Assembly: GCA_964523015.1 (NCBI GenBank)
Contig: CAZFXN010000064.1
Span: 1-12,580 of the forward strand
Reading direction: 5' to 3'
Length of the DNA stretch: 12,580 nucleotides
From: JAWXBT01 sp964523015
GTDB taxonomy: Bacteria > Bdellovibrionota_C > UBA2361 > J135
The translations under genes were made by a program, and so were the position numbers. Shown here piece by piece: positions 1 to 5,577 of this stretch. A model generated the notes under the pieces. The model was not told where the DNA came from. It was given only the letters and a program-made list of their open reading frames with translations, and searched no databases. Position 1 is the stretch's first letter, and each line of letters opens with the position of its first letter.

Positions 1-1
1 T

Positions 2-331
2 ACCCGTGTCTCAGTCGGTAATACTATTAAAGTCATAGGTTATGGATTTGATGGCACCAACTCACTAGTCAACGGTAATCCGAGAGGTACCGAATTGCAA
101 GTTGCTGCGGTGGAGGGAGGTGGCATTTTAACTCTTTTTGATGATTCCAATTCTGGAGTCTGCTTTGGCGATTCTGGTGGTGCAGCCACTCTGAATGGTT
201 TAATAGTCGGAACTGTTCAGTCTGGTGGAGGTAATTGTGCCGAAGGCAATTTCCATTTATTTGCTGATATGCAAATAAATGGAAATGTAAATTTCATTAA
301 GCAATATATCCCCAGTGCTATTTTTGAATAA
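2..331 (+). CDS. Trypsin-like (S1 family) serine protease, 3' end only
   Basis: The reading frame is open from the left edge, so the gene begins outside the window and only its last 109 residues are seen. They hold the C-terminal half of a chymotrypsin-fold protease: a VIGYG strand segment near residues 11-15, then CFGDSGG with the nucleophilic serine at bases 173-175, followed by a GLIVGTVQSGGG strand that lines the substrate pocket and a second cysteine (NCAEG) able to pair with the one before GDS. The His and Asp of the triad would lie upstream. Such proteases are normally secreted or periplasmic and cut peptide bonds. It ends in FIKQYIPSAIFE, a typical C-terminal helix for the family, with no sorting signal visible. 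It converges with the lipoprotein gene that ends at 404; I see no convincing terminator in the 70-base gap. The family call is firm; the substrate cannot be told. Confidence 0.9.
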   Translation, partial: TRVSVGNTIKVIGYGFDGTNSLVNGNPRGTELQVAAVEGGGILTLFDDSNSGVCFGDSGGAATLNGLIVGTVQSGGGNCAEGNFHLFADMQINGNVNFIKQYIPSAIFE

Positions 332-403
332 GTAATTTGGTGAATCTAGGATTTTAGCTTAGGTTGTAAGTTTTTAACATGCCATGAAAACTCTAGTTTC
401 CCA

Positions 404-907
404 CTAAACTTCTCTCTCAAGGAACAAACTCTTATCAATTTTAGAGAAAAATGTTTGATAAAAATTTTCATCATCCATCTGCTTAGCATCTAGCGGGCTA
501 CCAAAGTTATCAAGAGTCTTGGCTTGAAATATCATACGCACTTTTGTATCTTTCCCGTACTCGCTTATATTAGCAGAGGCCTCAAGAATTGAATTTTTCT
601 TAAACCTCGCTGCGGCACCTAGAAATAGACGAGAGACAAAAGCTTCACCACTACTTTCAACATCAATCTCTTTAGCTGCCGTGATAAAACCAAGCTCCTT
701 ATCGGCATTTTTGATGATATATCCTTCATCCTGAAGTGCATTAATGACAGCCTTCATGACCTGTTTTGTATCCATAGAATTATAATTTCTTGTTTGATAT
801 TGCCTAACTTCGAGTTGAGTTTTAGGTGGAGTTATATTTTTTGGAGTACACCCAACCGTACAAAGAATAAACACGGATGCTGAAGCTATTAGTGCTGCCA
901 ATTTCAT
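404..907 (-). CDS. Small predicted lipoprotein, unknown function
   Basis: A 167-residue protein starting with a charged residue, a hydrophobic stretch and a lipobox TVGC with the acylated cysteine at residue 20, so it should be exported by Sec and anchored as a lipoprotein. The start ATG at 905-907 is preceded by AAAGGACG at good distance. The mature part has a conserved-looking block around residues 38-85 (a Met-Asp helix, then NALQDEGYIIKNADKELGFITA), which I recognise as the style of a widespread family of small uncharacterised outer-membrane-associated lipoproteins; the alternating pattern after residue 115 suggests beta strands. It is the second gene of a leftward pair, 20 bases after the BamE-like lipoprotein, so the two are probably cotranscribed. 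No catalytic motif is seen and I assign no function. Confidence 0.85.
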   Translation of the reverse strand: MKLAALIASASVFILCTVGCTPKNITPPKTQLEVRQYQTRNYNSMDTKQVMKAVINALQDEGYIIKNADKELGFITAAKEIDVESSGEAFVSRLFLGAAARFKKNSILEASANISEYGKDTKVRMIFQAKTLDNFGSPLDAKQMDDENFYQTFFSKIDKSLFLEREV

Positions 908-927
908 AATTCGTCCTTTACGGTTAA

Positions 928-1389
928 CTAAAATTTAGATGAATGGTATGTAAAATCCTTAACCCTAGAATTTGGGTCAAATTTTATAACAACAGTAAGT
1001 GTTTTTTGGGTTGATGATGATGCTCCAGAGCTTTTGTTATAACTTCCACCTAAGCCACCTAGCAATAGAGCACTGCCAATAAAACCGCCAGCTCCGGCCA
1101 GGCCACCGACTCCGCCAGAATCTGAGGAATAAGACGCTTCAGTCGCAATCTTGTCATAAACCCAGGACTCATGGCCTTCTCGGTCCTTTGTTACTATGTT
1201 AGGGGAACCAAGCACCTCAGCAACTTCAGACGCGGACATGCCACGAGTGATCTTTCCTTGAACGGTGCCGACTGTAAGCTCTCTTTCGTTTGTTGAATGT
1301 AGTGCGGCTTGGTGCTGGGCGGCACTCATACATCCATTTAAGACCATAAATATGCAGGAGACGACTACTATCTTTGATGTTATTTTCAT
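928..1389 (-). CDS. Lipoprotein with BamE/SmpA-OmlA-like domain and glycine-rich insert
   Basis: I chose the ATG at 1387-1389, which gives a compact signal peptide MKITSKIVVVSCIFMVLNGC with the lipobox cysteine at residue 20. A TTG six codons upstream (1405-1407) is possible; neither has a clear Shine-Dalgarno sequence. Mature residues about 38-78 (LTVGTVQGKITRGMSASEVAEVLGSP then a Trp-Val-Tyr strand) match the helix-helix-strand start of the SmpA/OmlA fold, where 'G-M-s-x-x-x-V-x-x-x-L-G-x-P' is the hallmark; the last strand appears as TLTVVIKFDPNSRVKDFTY. Between them lies a Gly/Ser-rich, partly hydrophobic stretch (about residues 86-128) that is not part of the usual fold and could insert in or lie against a membrane. 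Members of this fold sit on the inner face of the outer membrane. It need not be BamE itself: many accessory lipoproteins use the same domain. First gene of a pair with the lipoprotein at 404-907. Confidence 0.85.
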   Translation of the reverse strand: MKITSKIVVVSCIFMVLNGCMSAAQHQAALHSTNERELTVGTVQGKITRGMSASEVAEVLGSPNIVTKDREGHESWVYDKIATEASYSSDSGGVGGLAGAGGFIGSALLLGGLGGSYNKSSGASSSTQKTLTVVIKFDPNSRVKDFTYHSSKF

Positions 1390-1407
1390 AAGGATTTTAG
1401 GTTTCAA

Positions 1408-1815
1408 AAAATTGGTATAGTTGATCTGATAAACCTAATACAAAACATACGCTTTTGCATCATCAAATATGCCTTAACTAACGTATAATTGCATCTGTGA
1501 TCTTCCCACTTTAGTGGACACATTTACCACTAAGCAAAGCAAGAAACTTCAGTAATTTGTATATCAAATCATTGAAGTCAACTACATAGCTTTAAAAAGT
1601 ATTGCTTTAAAAGGCTTATTATAGCGAGTTTGTCATAAGTCACATCTACGAAAAGTTCGTATATAACACTTTCAGCGAGCGAGGATTCCATACATGTTTT
1701 GTCCATTTTTTTGATTCGGTTATTTCCTGTTTTAACCAATTAGAATCAATACGCTTTTGCGTTAGCGGTGTTAGAAGTTTATCCATTTTAGGCGTAGCAG
1801 TAAGGCGGGACAGAT
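1408..1815. other. Non-coding stretch with short repeats between divergent gene sets
   Basis: About 400 AT-rich bases separating the leftward lipoprotein pair from the rightward conjugation-like cluster. I see no gene. It holds a 12-base direct repeat ATACGCTTTTGC at 1447-1458 and 1749-1760, a perfect inverted repeat TACGAA-AAG-TTCGTA at 1647-1661 that could be an operator, a doubled GCTTTAAAA around 1590-1612, a small palindrome CCACT-TT-AGTGG near 1506-1517, and a TATAAT hexamer at 1484-1489 facing right without a good -35. Promoters for both flanking transcription units should lie here but none is convincing. Confidence 0.6.
1647..1661. promoter_or_regulatory. Perfect 6-bp inverted repeat, possible operator
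   Basis: TACGAA and TTCGTA are separated by AAG. The site lies about 155 bases before the first rightward small ORF and is followed by an AT-rich TATATAA segment. Its size and symmetry fit a dimeric regulator site, but a hairpin or chance is also possible. Confidence 0.3.
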
Positions 1816-2022
1816 ATGTTTGAAAGACTTTTTAAAGAGCAGAAGTTCTCATTTAGGCACATAAAAAATCTAGCAACACACAGTGAAGGGCTTTCGAGCA
1901 TGATCGAAAAGCTCAGAATAAGAAGACCAGAAAATGAGCTAAAAATCCAAAAAGGGAGGGCCGTTATCTATCATCCATTAGGAAAAACATCGAATTTAGA
2001 AGATAGAGATGACAACTCCTAG
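1816..2022 (+). CDS. Small hypothetical protein, basic, 68 residues
   Basis: An ATG-started frame preceded by GGCGGGACAG, a fair ribosome site. The product is charged and mostly helical in character (MFERLFKEQKF..., then MIEKLRIRRPENELKIQKG), with no signal peptide, membrane segment or cysteine. I do not recognise it. It is the first frame of the rightward set that leads into the conjugation-like genes and could be a small cytoplasmic member of that operon, or a chance frame. Existence is uncertain. Confidence 0.4.
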   Translation: MFERLFKEQKFSFRHIKNLATHSEGLSSMIEKLRIRRPENELKIQKGRAVIYHPLGKTSNLEDRDDNS

Positions 2023-2034
2023 ACATAATGTAAG

Positions 2035-2286
2035 GTGTATAAACCACGACAGATTTTCATGAATATACGTTCAATAAATAAGAATCGACGACACCTTTGC
2101 CAGCAGAATGGCAAAATATCGTTTGAATCTAATTCGTTAGCATCATTATTTAACGCTACTTTTGGAGAGGAAGCCCCGATAACAATGAGTAAGGAAGTAA
2201 ATAAGAATAATAGGTTAGATTTTGGTTCTAAAAATAATCGGGTGGTTCACCCTAAGCATACTCCTGCCATTTGCACTGAAGGCTGA
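2035..2286 (+). CDS. Doubtful small ORF overlapping the TraW-like gene
   Basis: A GTG-started frame (an ATG at 2059 is an alternative) that begins 12 bases after the previous stop and runs 65 bases into the next gene in another frame. The product is polar and basic (RSINKNRRHLCQQNGK...), without recognisable domain. The final 20 residues are just the shadow of the signal peptide of the overlapping gene. It may serve translational coupling, since the next gene uses a TTG start, or may be a decayed gene. I would not rely on it. Confidence 0.25.
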   Translation: MYKPRQIFMNIRSINKNRRHLCQQNGKISFESNSLASLFNATFGEEAPITMSKEVNKNNRLDFGSKNNRVVHPKHTPAICTEG

Positions 2287-2923
2287 ACAGCCTGCTGAAT
2301 CTAACGCCATAACTTATCCCACTACAATAAATTCTCAACCTAAAAAAAGTTACCAACGTAAGGGTAGCATCAACAATGATCTTGAGTCCGATAATCGTGA
2401 CTCTATCTCGTCATTGAAAGTCATTAAGCATGTAACGCTAGATGAAGGTATTTTATACGACCCTAAACCAATCGAAGTAATTTTATCAGATACAATTAGA
2501 AAAAAGCTAAGCGATAAAGCCGCTGAAATGGCGACATGGACGGTTAAACAATCTACGGATGAACAATTTATTCCGAATTGCATTAAGGATGAAACGATTC
2601 ATACAGAGGTTAGAGTTGGTGGGAGAAAGATTGCTAAAGGGACACTGGTCACAGACGTTTTATTTCTAAGAAAAAGTGAATTGCCAGAAGACCCTGTAGA
2701 TCTATTTGGGCCTACTGCTTTGATCTATCCGTACGAAATGAATGATGGCACTCATCATGGAAAGATAGCTAAAGGCTTTGGAGTTAGCTGTTTACCTTAT
2801 AGAATAAGGATCACAGATCAATACACTGAAAGATTACTTGGTAAGGATGCTTTAAAAAATTACGGTAAAGATCTAACTGGAAAGGGATCCTTTCATAAGG
2901 ATATTAAAAAGGCATATCGTTAA
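2222..2923 (+). CDS. Secreted protein, TraW-like by position (type-F conjugation cluster)
   Basis: A TTG at 2222 is the only usable start: an in-frame stop lies at 2216-2218, and TTG directly gives the signal peptide MVLKIIGWFTLSILLPFALKA with cleavage before EQPAES. The mature protein (about 212 residues; F-plasmid TraW is about 210 with its signal) has a low-complexity Ser/Asn/Lys-rich start (residues 25-65), a segment around 68-106 (VTLDEGILYDPKPIEVIL then a helix), a Val/Gly strand region at 127-148 (EVRVGGRKIAKGTLVTDV) and a late GFGVSCLPYRIRITDQ. Two cysteines (120 and 190) could pair in the periplasm. The similarity to TraW is faint; the assignment rests mainly on order, as it lies just before a TraU-like and a TrbC-like gene, the F order traW-traU-trbC. 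The next gene starts 10 bases later, so this is one operon. The gene is secure, the function is inferred. Confidence 0.6.
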   Translation: MVLKIIGWFTLSILLPFALKAEQPAESNAITYPTTINSQPKKSYQRKGSINNDLESDNRDSISSLKVIKHVTLDEGILYDPKPIEVILSDTIRKKLSDKAAEMATWTVKQSTDEQFIPNCIKDETIHTEVRVGGRKIAKGTLVTDVLFLRKSELPEDPVDLFGPTALIYPYEMNDGTHHGKIAKGFGVSCLPYRIRITDQYTERLLGKDALKNYGKDLTGKGSFHKDIKKAYR

Positions 2924-2933
2924 GGGTAAAGTA

Positions 2934-4397
2934 ATGAGTCAATTTATAAAAGATTTTATTTGTTATCTTATTGTTGGGTTGCTCCATGTGGCTTTAGCAA
3001 CTGTCACTTTTGCTAGCCCCGAAAGTAAGAGTACTTATATCCAAGATACCAAAACCAATTACCTGCCAAGAGCCAGTAATTTAGCAAAGTCAAAAGAGGG
3101 GATAGTAAAGAGCCAACTTCCTACCGGTTGGGGAGAGGGAGAGGATCCACTTTTCTATGAGGGTAATGATGCAGCAGGCATGACTGCTGCCTACATGCAG
3201 GATGCAATAGTAAATCTTACCGAGGATTTTTGGGGCTGCTTAGATCTAGAAATTGTTGGTCTCTGCTATGATGATGGTGTACCTGATGGTTTTAAAATTG
3301 AGTACCGCTGGCCTGTTCAGACAGTACATACACATGGTTTTTTTCAAAACAGGTACTTTCCAACTCAATATTACACATCTTTAGGTAGTAGTGATTACAT
3401 GGCGGAGAACTACTATCCGATTGTTAAAGATTTTTTAGCTGCTTTTGTAATAGGTCGAGGAGCGAATGTAAGCTGGTCACAGGCAATGTTACATGGCCAA
3501 ACAATAAATCAAGGAGGTTCAGTTGGTAGTGTTGATGTAGATCTTGAAATAGCAGATAAAAGACAACGATATGCTACTGGATCAATAGGGACTGCAGGTC
3601 ATCTTGAATACTCAATTGTGCCAACTGTTGCTCAATTAGCTTGGGCAGCTATTACAAAGATCTATCCAATCTTAGAATACATACCTTGTACTCCACCAAC
3701 ACAGTTTCCTATTCCATTAACTAGTGAGGATCCTGCTTGGATAGCTTTTACTAGAAACCCAACACTTCATACTCTTTTGTTTAAGGAAACTGATCTTCAG
3801 AATGATATGATGTTATGGTGGGATGATCCTACTGCATGTGTTCGATACAATATGAATCCTAAGCAAGGAAATATTCCGTATGATATGTACAATCCCGCTA
3901 CTATAAGTTTTGAAACATTAGCCAATCCGCCACTATTTTCCCCGATGAGTGATGGAGATCTAAAAAAATATGGTGGAATGTGCACCAAGAATTGGGGAGC
4001 TTCATTGCCCATAACTACAATAGAATCACTGCATCATAACGATATTGTTCACGCAGGGATAAATTTCTTAAAAGCACTAAAACTCGGCTGGGGAATTTAC
4101 CTAACATTTTTACGTCAGGATGATTTCCCAAAATCCGGTAATAAACTTAAAATTTGGGACCCTGAGGCCTGGAAAAATCAGAGTGGAGCAGCTAAGTATG
4201 CAGCTTACTATCCTGTAGATAAAGAAAAAGACCGATTGCAATTTACCTACAATGATAAAGCTCCAAAGAAATGTATGAAGGTGGGAGAGCCTGCACCTAA
4301 ATTTGAGAATGCTGATCAGATGCGAATGGAGGGAGCTCACGGACTATATTCAATCACCCATTGGAAATATTTTAAATGCTGTATGGGCTTTTTTTAG
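2934..4397 (+). CDS. Secreted TraU-like conjugation protein (TIGR03756/PFL_4710 style)
   Basis: A 487-residue protein with SD AAGGGTAA before its ATG and a signal peptide (MSQFIKDFICYLIVGLL...ATVTFA, cut before SPESKS). Two places recall the TraU/PFL_4710 group as I remember it. Residues 100-111, WGCLDLEIVGLC, match the 'C-L-x-Y-R-V-V-G-I-C' block and are followed by a TVHTH...YFPTQYY segment where that family has 'V-x-H-Y-x-P'. The C-terminus, ITHWKYFKCCMG (residues 474-485), matches the family's 'l-W-x-P-y-x-C-C' ending. Nine mature cysteines or fewer (102, 111, 252, 302, 350, 447, 482, 483) suggest disulfides, as in F TraU, a periplasmic protein needed for DNA transfer rather than pilus growth. 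It is longer than F TraU (330) and lacks the extra Cys pair that normally follows the first block, so it is a diverged member. Stop 4395-4397 overlaps the SD of the next gene. Confidence 0.65.
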   Translation: MSQFIKDFICYLIVGLLHVALATVTFASPESKSTYIQDTKTNYLPRASNLAKSKEGIVKSQLPTGWGEGEDPLFYEGNDAAGMTAAYMQDAIVNLTEDFWGCLDLEIVGLCYDDGVPDGFKIEYRWPVQTVHTHGFFQNRYFPTQYYTSLGSSDYMAENYYPIVKDFLAAFVIGRGANVSWSQAMLHGQTINQGGSVGSVDVDLEIADKRQRYATGSIGTAGHLEYSIVPTVAQLAWAAITKIYPILEYIPCTPPTQFPIPLTSEDPAWIAFTRNPTLHTLLFKETDLQNDMMLWWDDPTACVRYNMNPKQGNIPYDMYNPATISFETLANPPLFSPMSDGDLKKYGGMCTKNWGASLPITTIESLHHNDIVHAGINFLKALKLGWGIYLTFLRQDDFPKSGNKLKIWDPEAWKNQSGAAKYAAYYPVDKEKDRLQFTYNDKAPKKCMKVGEPAPKFENADQMRMEGAHGLYSITHWKYFKCCMGFF

Positions 4398-4410
4398 AGG
4401 AGATCCTTAC

Positions 4411-5013
4411 TTGAACCGGATAGTTTTATTAACTGTTATCTTAATGCTCACTTCAGCATCACCATCTTTATCTCAAAGCAAAGAGAGTTTTTTTGAAAAG
4501 AACTATGCTAAAAATCCACTAGAAGCTTCAAAAGAGATGAGAGATCAAAGATCTGAGACAGATACAAATACTCCCGAATCCATATCAGAGAACAACAATG
4601 CCGAAACTGAGAGCCTCGATTCTAAATTCATCACTGATGATGATTTAGAGAATCCTGATCAAAATGGAATTGAAATTAAGTGGCTAGGATTAATCGTCTC
4701 AACTAAAGACTCTGGGATTATAAACAATGCACTTTCAAATCTTGGAGAGATCGTAAAAAAGCACCAGATAAAGGTAGGATATATATATCTTGTAGGAGCA
4801 CCAACAGGATTTCAATCCTTTGGTAAGAAGCTTCCAATCTTAGTAGAAAACGGCGCAGTCATTAAATTTGTACAAGCAGTACCTGATAAGTACGAAATTA
4901 AAAGAACTCCATCTTGGATAGTAGCGACTGAAAAGGGAGAGATATTGCTTGATGGAGTCGTAAATATCTCAGGATTTTTAAATTCTAATGGTGAGCTTTT
5001 AGATACAAATTAG
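4411..5013 (+). CDS. Secreted thioredoxin-fold protein, TrbC-like (type-F conjugation)
   Basis: I place the start at the TTG at 4411: AGAGGAG at 4396-4402 is eight bases upstream and the resulting N-terminus MNRIVLLTVILMLTSASPSLS is a good Sec signal. A longer frame from 4303 exists but overlaps the TraU-like gene and hides the signal. The 200-residue product has an acidic, disordered linker (about 22-88) and then a domain with strand-helix-strand order: WLGLIVST, a helix, KVGYIYLVG, a helix, IKFVQAVPDKYEIKRTPSWIVATEKGEILLDG. The Thr-Pro (166-167) sits where thioredoxin-like folds carry their cis-proline, and 'PD-x-Y-x-I-x-x-T-P-S-W-I-V' resembles the 'idP-x-x-F-x-x-f-x-I-x-x-V-P' run of TrbC-type pilus assembly proteins. 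There is no CXXC, so it is not a redox enzyme. Position after the TraU-like gene supports TrbC. The assembly gap begins 21 bases after its stop. Confidence 0.6.
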   Translation: MNRIVLLTVILMLTSASPSLSQSKESFFEKNYAKNPLEASKEMRDQRSETDTNTPESISENNNAETESLDSKFITDDDLENPDQNGIEIKWLGLIVSTKDSGIINNALSNLGEIVKKHQIKVGYIYLVGAPTGFQSFGKKLPILVENGAVIKFVQAVPDKYEIKRTPSWIVATEKGEILLDGVVNISGFLNSNGELLDTN

Positions 5014-5034
5014 AATTCTTGATTTTTAGCTCTT

Positions 5035-5134
5035 NNNNNNNNNNNNNNNNNNNNNNNNNNNNNNNNNNNNNNNNNNNNNNNNNNNNNNNNNNNNNNNNNN
5101 NNNNNNNNNNNNNNNNNNNNNNNNNNNNNNNNNN
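5035..5134. other. Assembly gap (100 Ns)
   Basis: Exactly 100 unknown bases, the usual filler for a scaffold gap of unknown size. It cuts off whatever follows the TrbC-like gene on the left and whatever starts at 5172 on the minus strand on the right. Adjacency of the two halves of the window should not be taken for granted. Confidence 0.99.
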
Positions 5135-5172
5135 ACTAAGAAGAGAACTAATATGTATTTCATTGATTTCAT
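5135..5172 (-). CDS. Possible start of a secreted protein gene, cut by the gap
   Basis: Reading left from 5172, ATG gives MKSMKYILVLFL and then runs into the Ns; a second ATG at 5161-5163 gives MKYILVLFL. The short basic start followed by hydrophobic residues is what a signal peptide or lipoprotein signal looks like, and GGGAG (within 5173-5179) is about ten bases before the second ATG. Only about 12 residues are visible, so this is weak. If real, it lies about 100 bases downstream of the intrinsic terminator at 5269-5300 on the same strand. Confidence 0.3.
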
Positions 5173-5268
5173 ACTCCCATATCCTGTGAACATAGTTGGA
5201 TGCTTCCGGTATGACCTGTAAACCAAAAATTCACTGATTATCCCTCACAAATTTTCGTAAATTTTAGA

Positions 5269-5300
5269 TAAAAAAAAGCGGGCCGAAAATCGGTCCCGCT
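5269..5300 (-). terminator. Intrinsic terminator for leftward transcription
   Basis: Read on the minus strand: AGCGGG, a bulged A, CCG, loop ATTTT, CGG, CCCGCT, followed at once by a run of eight or nine Ts. The stem is nine G/C-rich pairs with a one-base bulge. The T-run is on the left, so it stops leftward transcripts only. The nearest gene that could be terminated on this strand is not a protein gene; see the ncRNA entry. Confidence 0.85.
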
Positions 5301-5400
5301 TAGCGAGGAGTTAGGCAACAGAAGCAAGGAGACAATGTGTTTTTACGAAGGTTATTCGCAATTAGCTTGCAATCACTTTCATGACTGTTTCGCCACACAC
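5269..5400 (-). ncRNA. Predicted sigma-54-dependent small RNA (or attenuated leader)
   Basis: About 130 bases lie between a sigma-54 promoter (predicted +1 near 5400) and an intrinsic terminator, with no open frame of note. The RNA would start GUGUGUGGCG, contain a small hairpin UUGCGAA-UAACC-UUCGUAA (5361 to 5343, one G-U pair), then an unpaired pyrimidine-rich part with two CUCCU motifs (around 5327-5331 and 5308-5312) that are complementary to Shine-Dalgarno sequences, then the terminator and U-tail. Order and size match Hfq-type trans-acting small RNAs; CUCCU segments in single-stranded regions are commonly used to block ribosome sites. The alternative is a leader whose terminator is controlled, in front of the signal-peptide gene at 5172. 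I cannot match it to a known RNA family. Confidence 0.55.
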
Positions 5401-5410
5401 TTAGGTATAA

Positions 5411-5426
5411 TGCTAGGATCGTGCCA
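5411..5426 (-). promoter_or_regulatory. Sigma-54 (-24/-12) promoter
   Basis: On the minus strand the sequence is TGGCACGATCCTAGCA. Against the sigma-54 consensus TGGCAC-N5-TTGCA only one base differs (A for T in TTGCA), and the invariant GG and GC are exactly 12 bases apart. Predicted start is about 12 bases after the GC, near 5400. The same segment makes a poor sigma-70 promoter because TTGGCA and TATACC are too close. On the plus strand the overlapping TATAAT (5406-5411) could be a sigma-70 -10 for the binding-protein gene at 5578, but it lacks a good -35. Confidence 0.6.
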
Positions 5427-5452
5427 ACTTTAAAGCAGGTAATGGTAGGGAC

Positions 5453-5477
5453 ATGTCACCGGTAAATAGAGTGACAT
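5453..5477. promoter_or_regulatory. Inverted repeat upstream of the sigma-54 promoter, likely activator site
   Basis: ATGTCAC and GTGACAT are perfect inverted copies separated by 11 bases, centres 18 bases apart, lying about 53-77 bases upstream of the predicted sigma-54 start. Sigma-54 promoters need an enhancer-binding activator with dyad sites upstream; TGTC-N-GACA dyads are typical of that group. It is a little nearer than usual (often 80-150). It also lies about 100 bases before the rightward binding-protein gene and could serve both. Confidence 0.5.
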
Positions 5478-5577
5478 AGTAAGTATATCTAAGAATTTTT
5501 TGTACCTTAATTACCGAATATTCCCAATTAGTTGATTGTCTAATCGATTTAATGATAAATAGGGTCGGCTTTTCAAT

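Noticed and set aside
1501..1545. Possible insertion-sequence end (AGTGGACACATTTACCACT-like)
   Set aside because: The phrase resembles some IS ends, but there is no transposase, no partner repeat and no target duplication in reach.
4303..4410. Upstream extension of the TrbC-like gene to an earlier start
   Set aside because: It would overlap the TraU-like gene by 95 bases and bury the signal peptide; the TTG at 4411 has a good SD.
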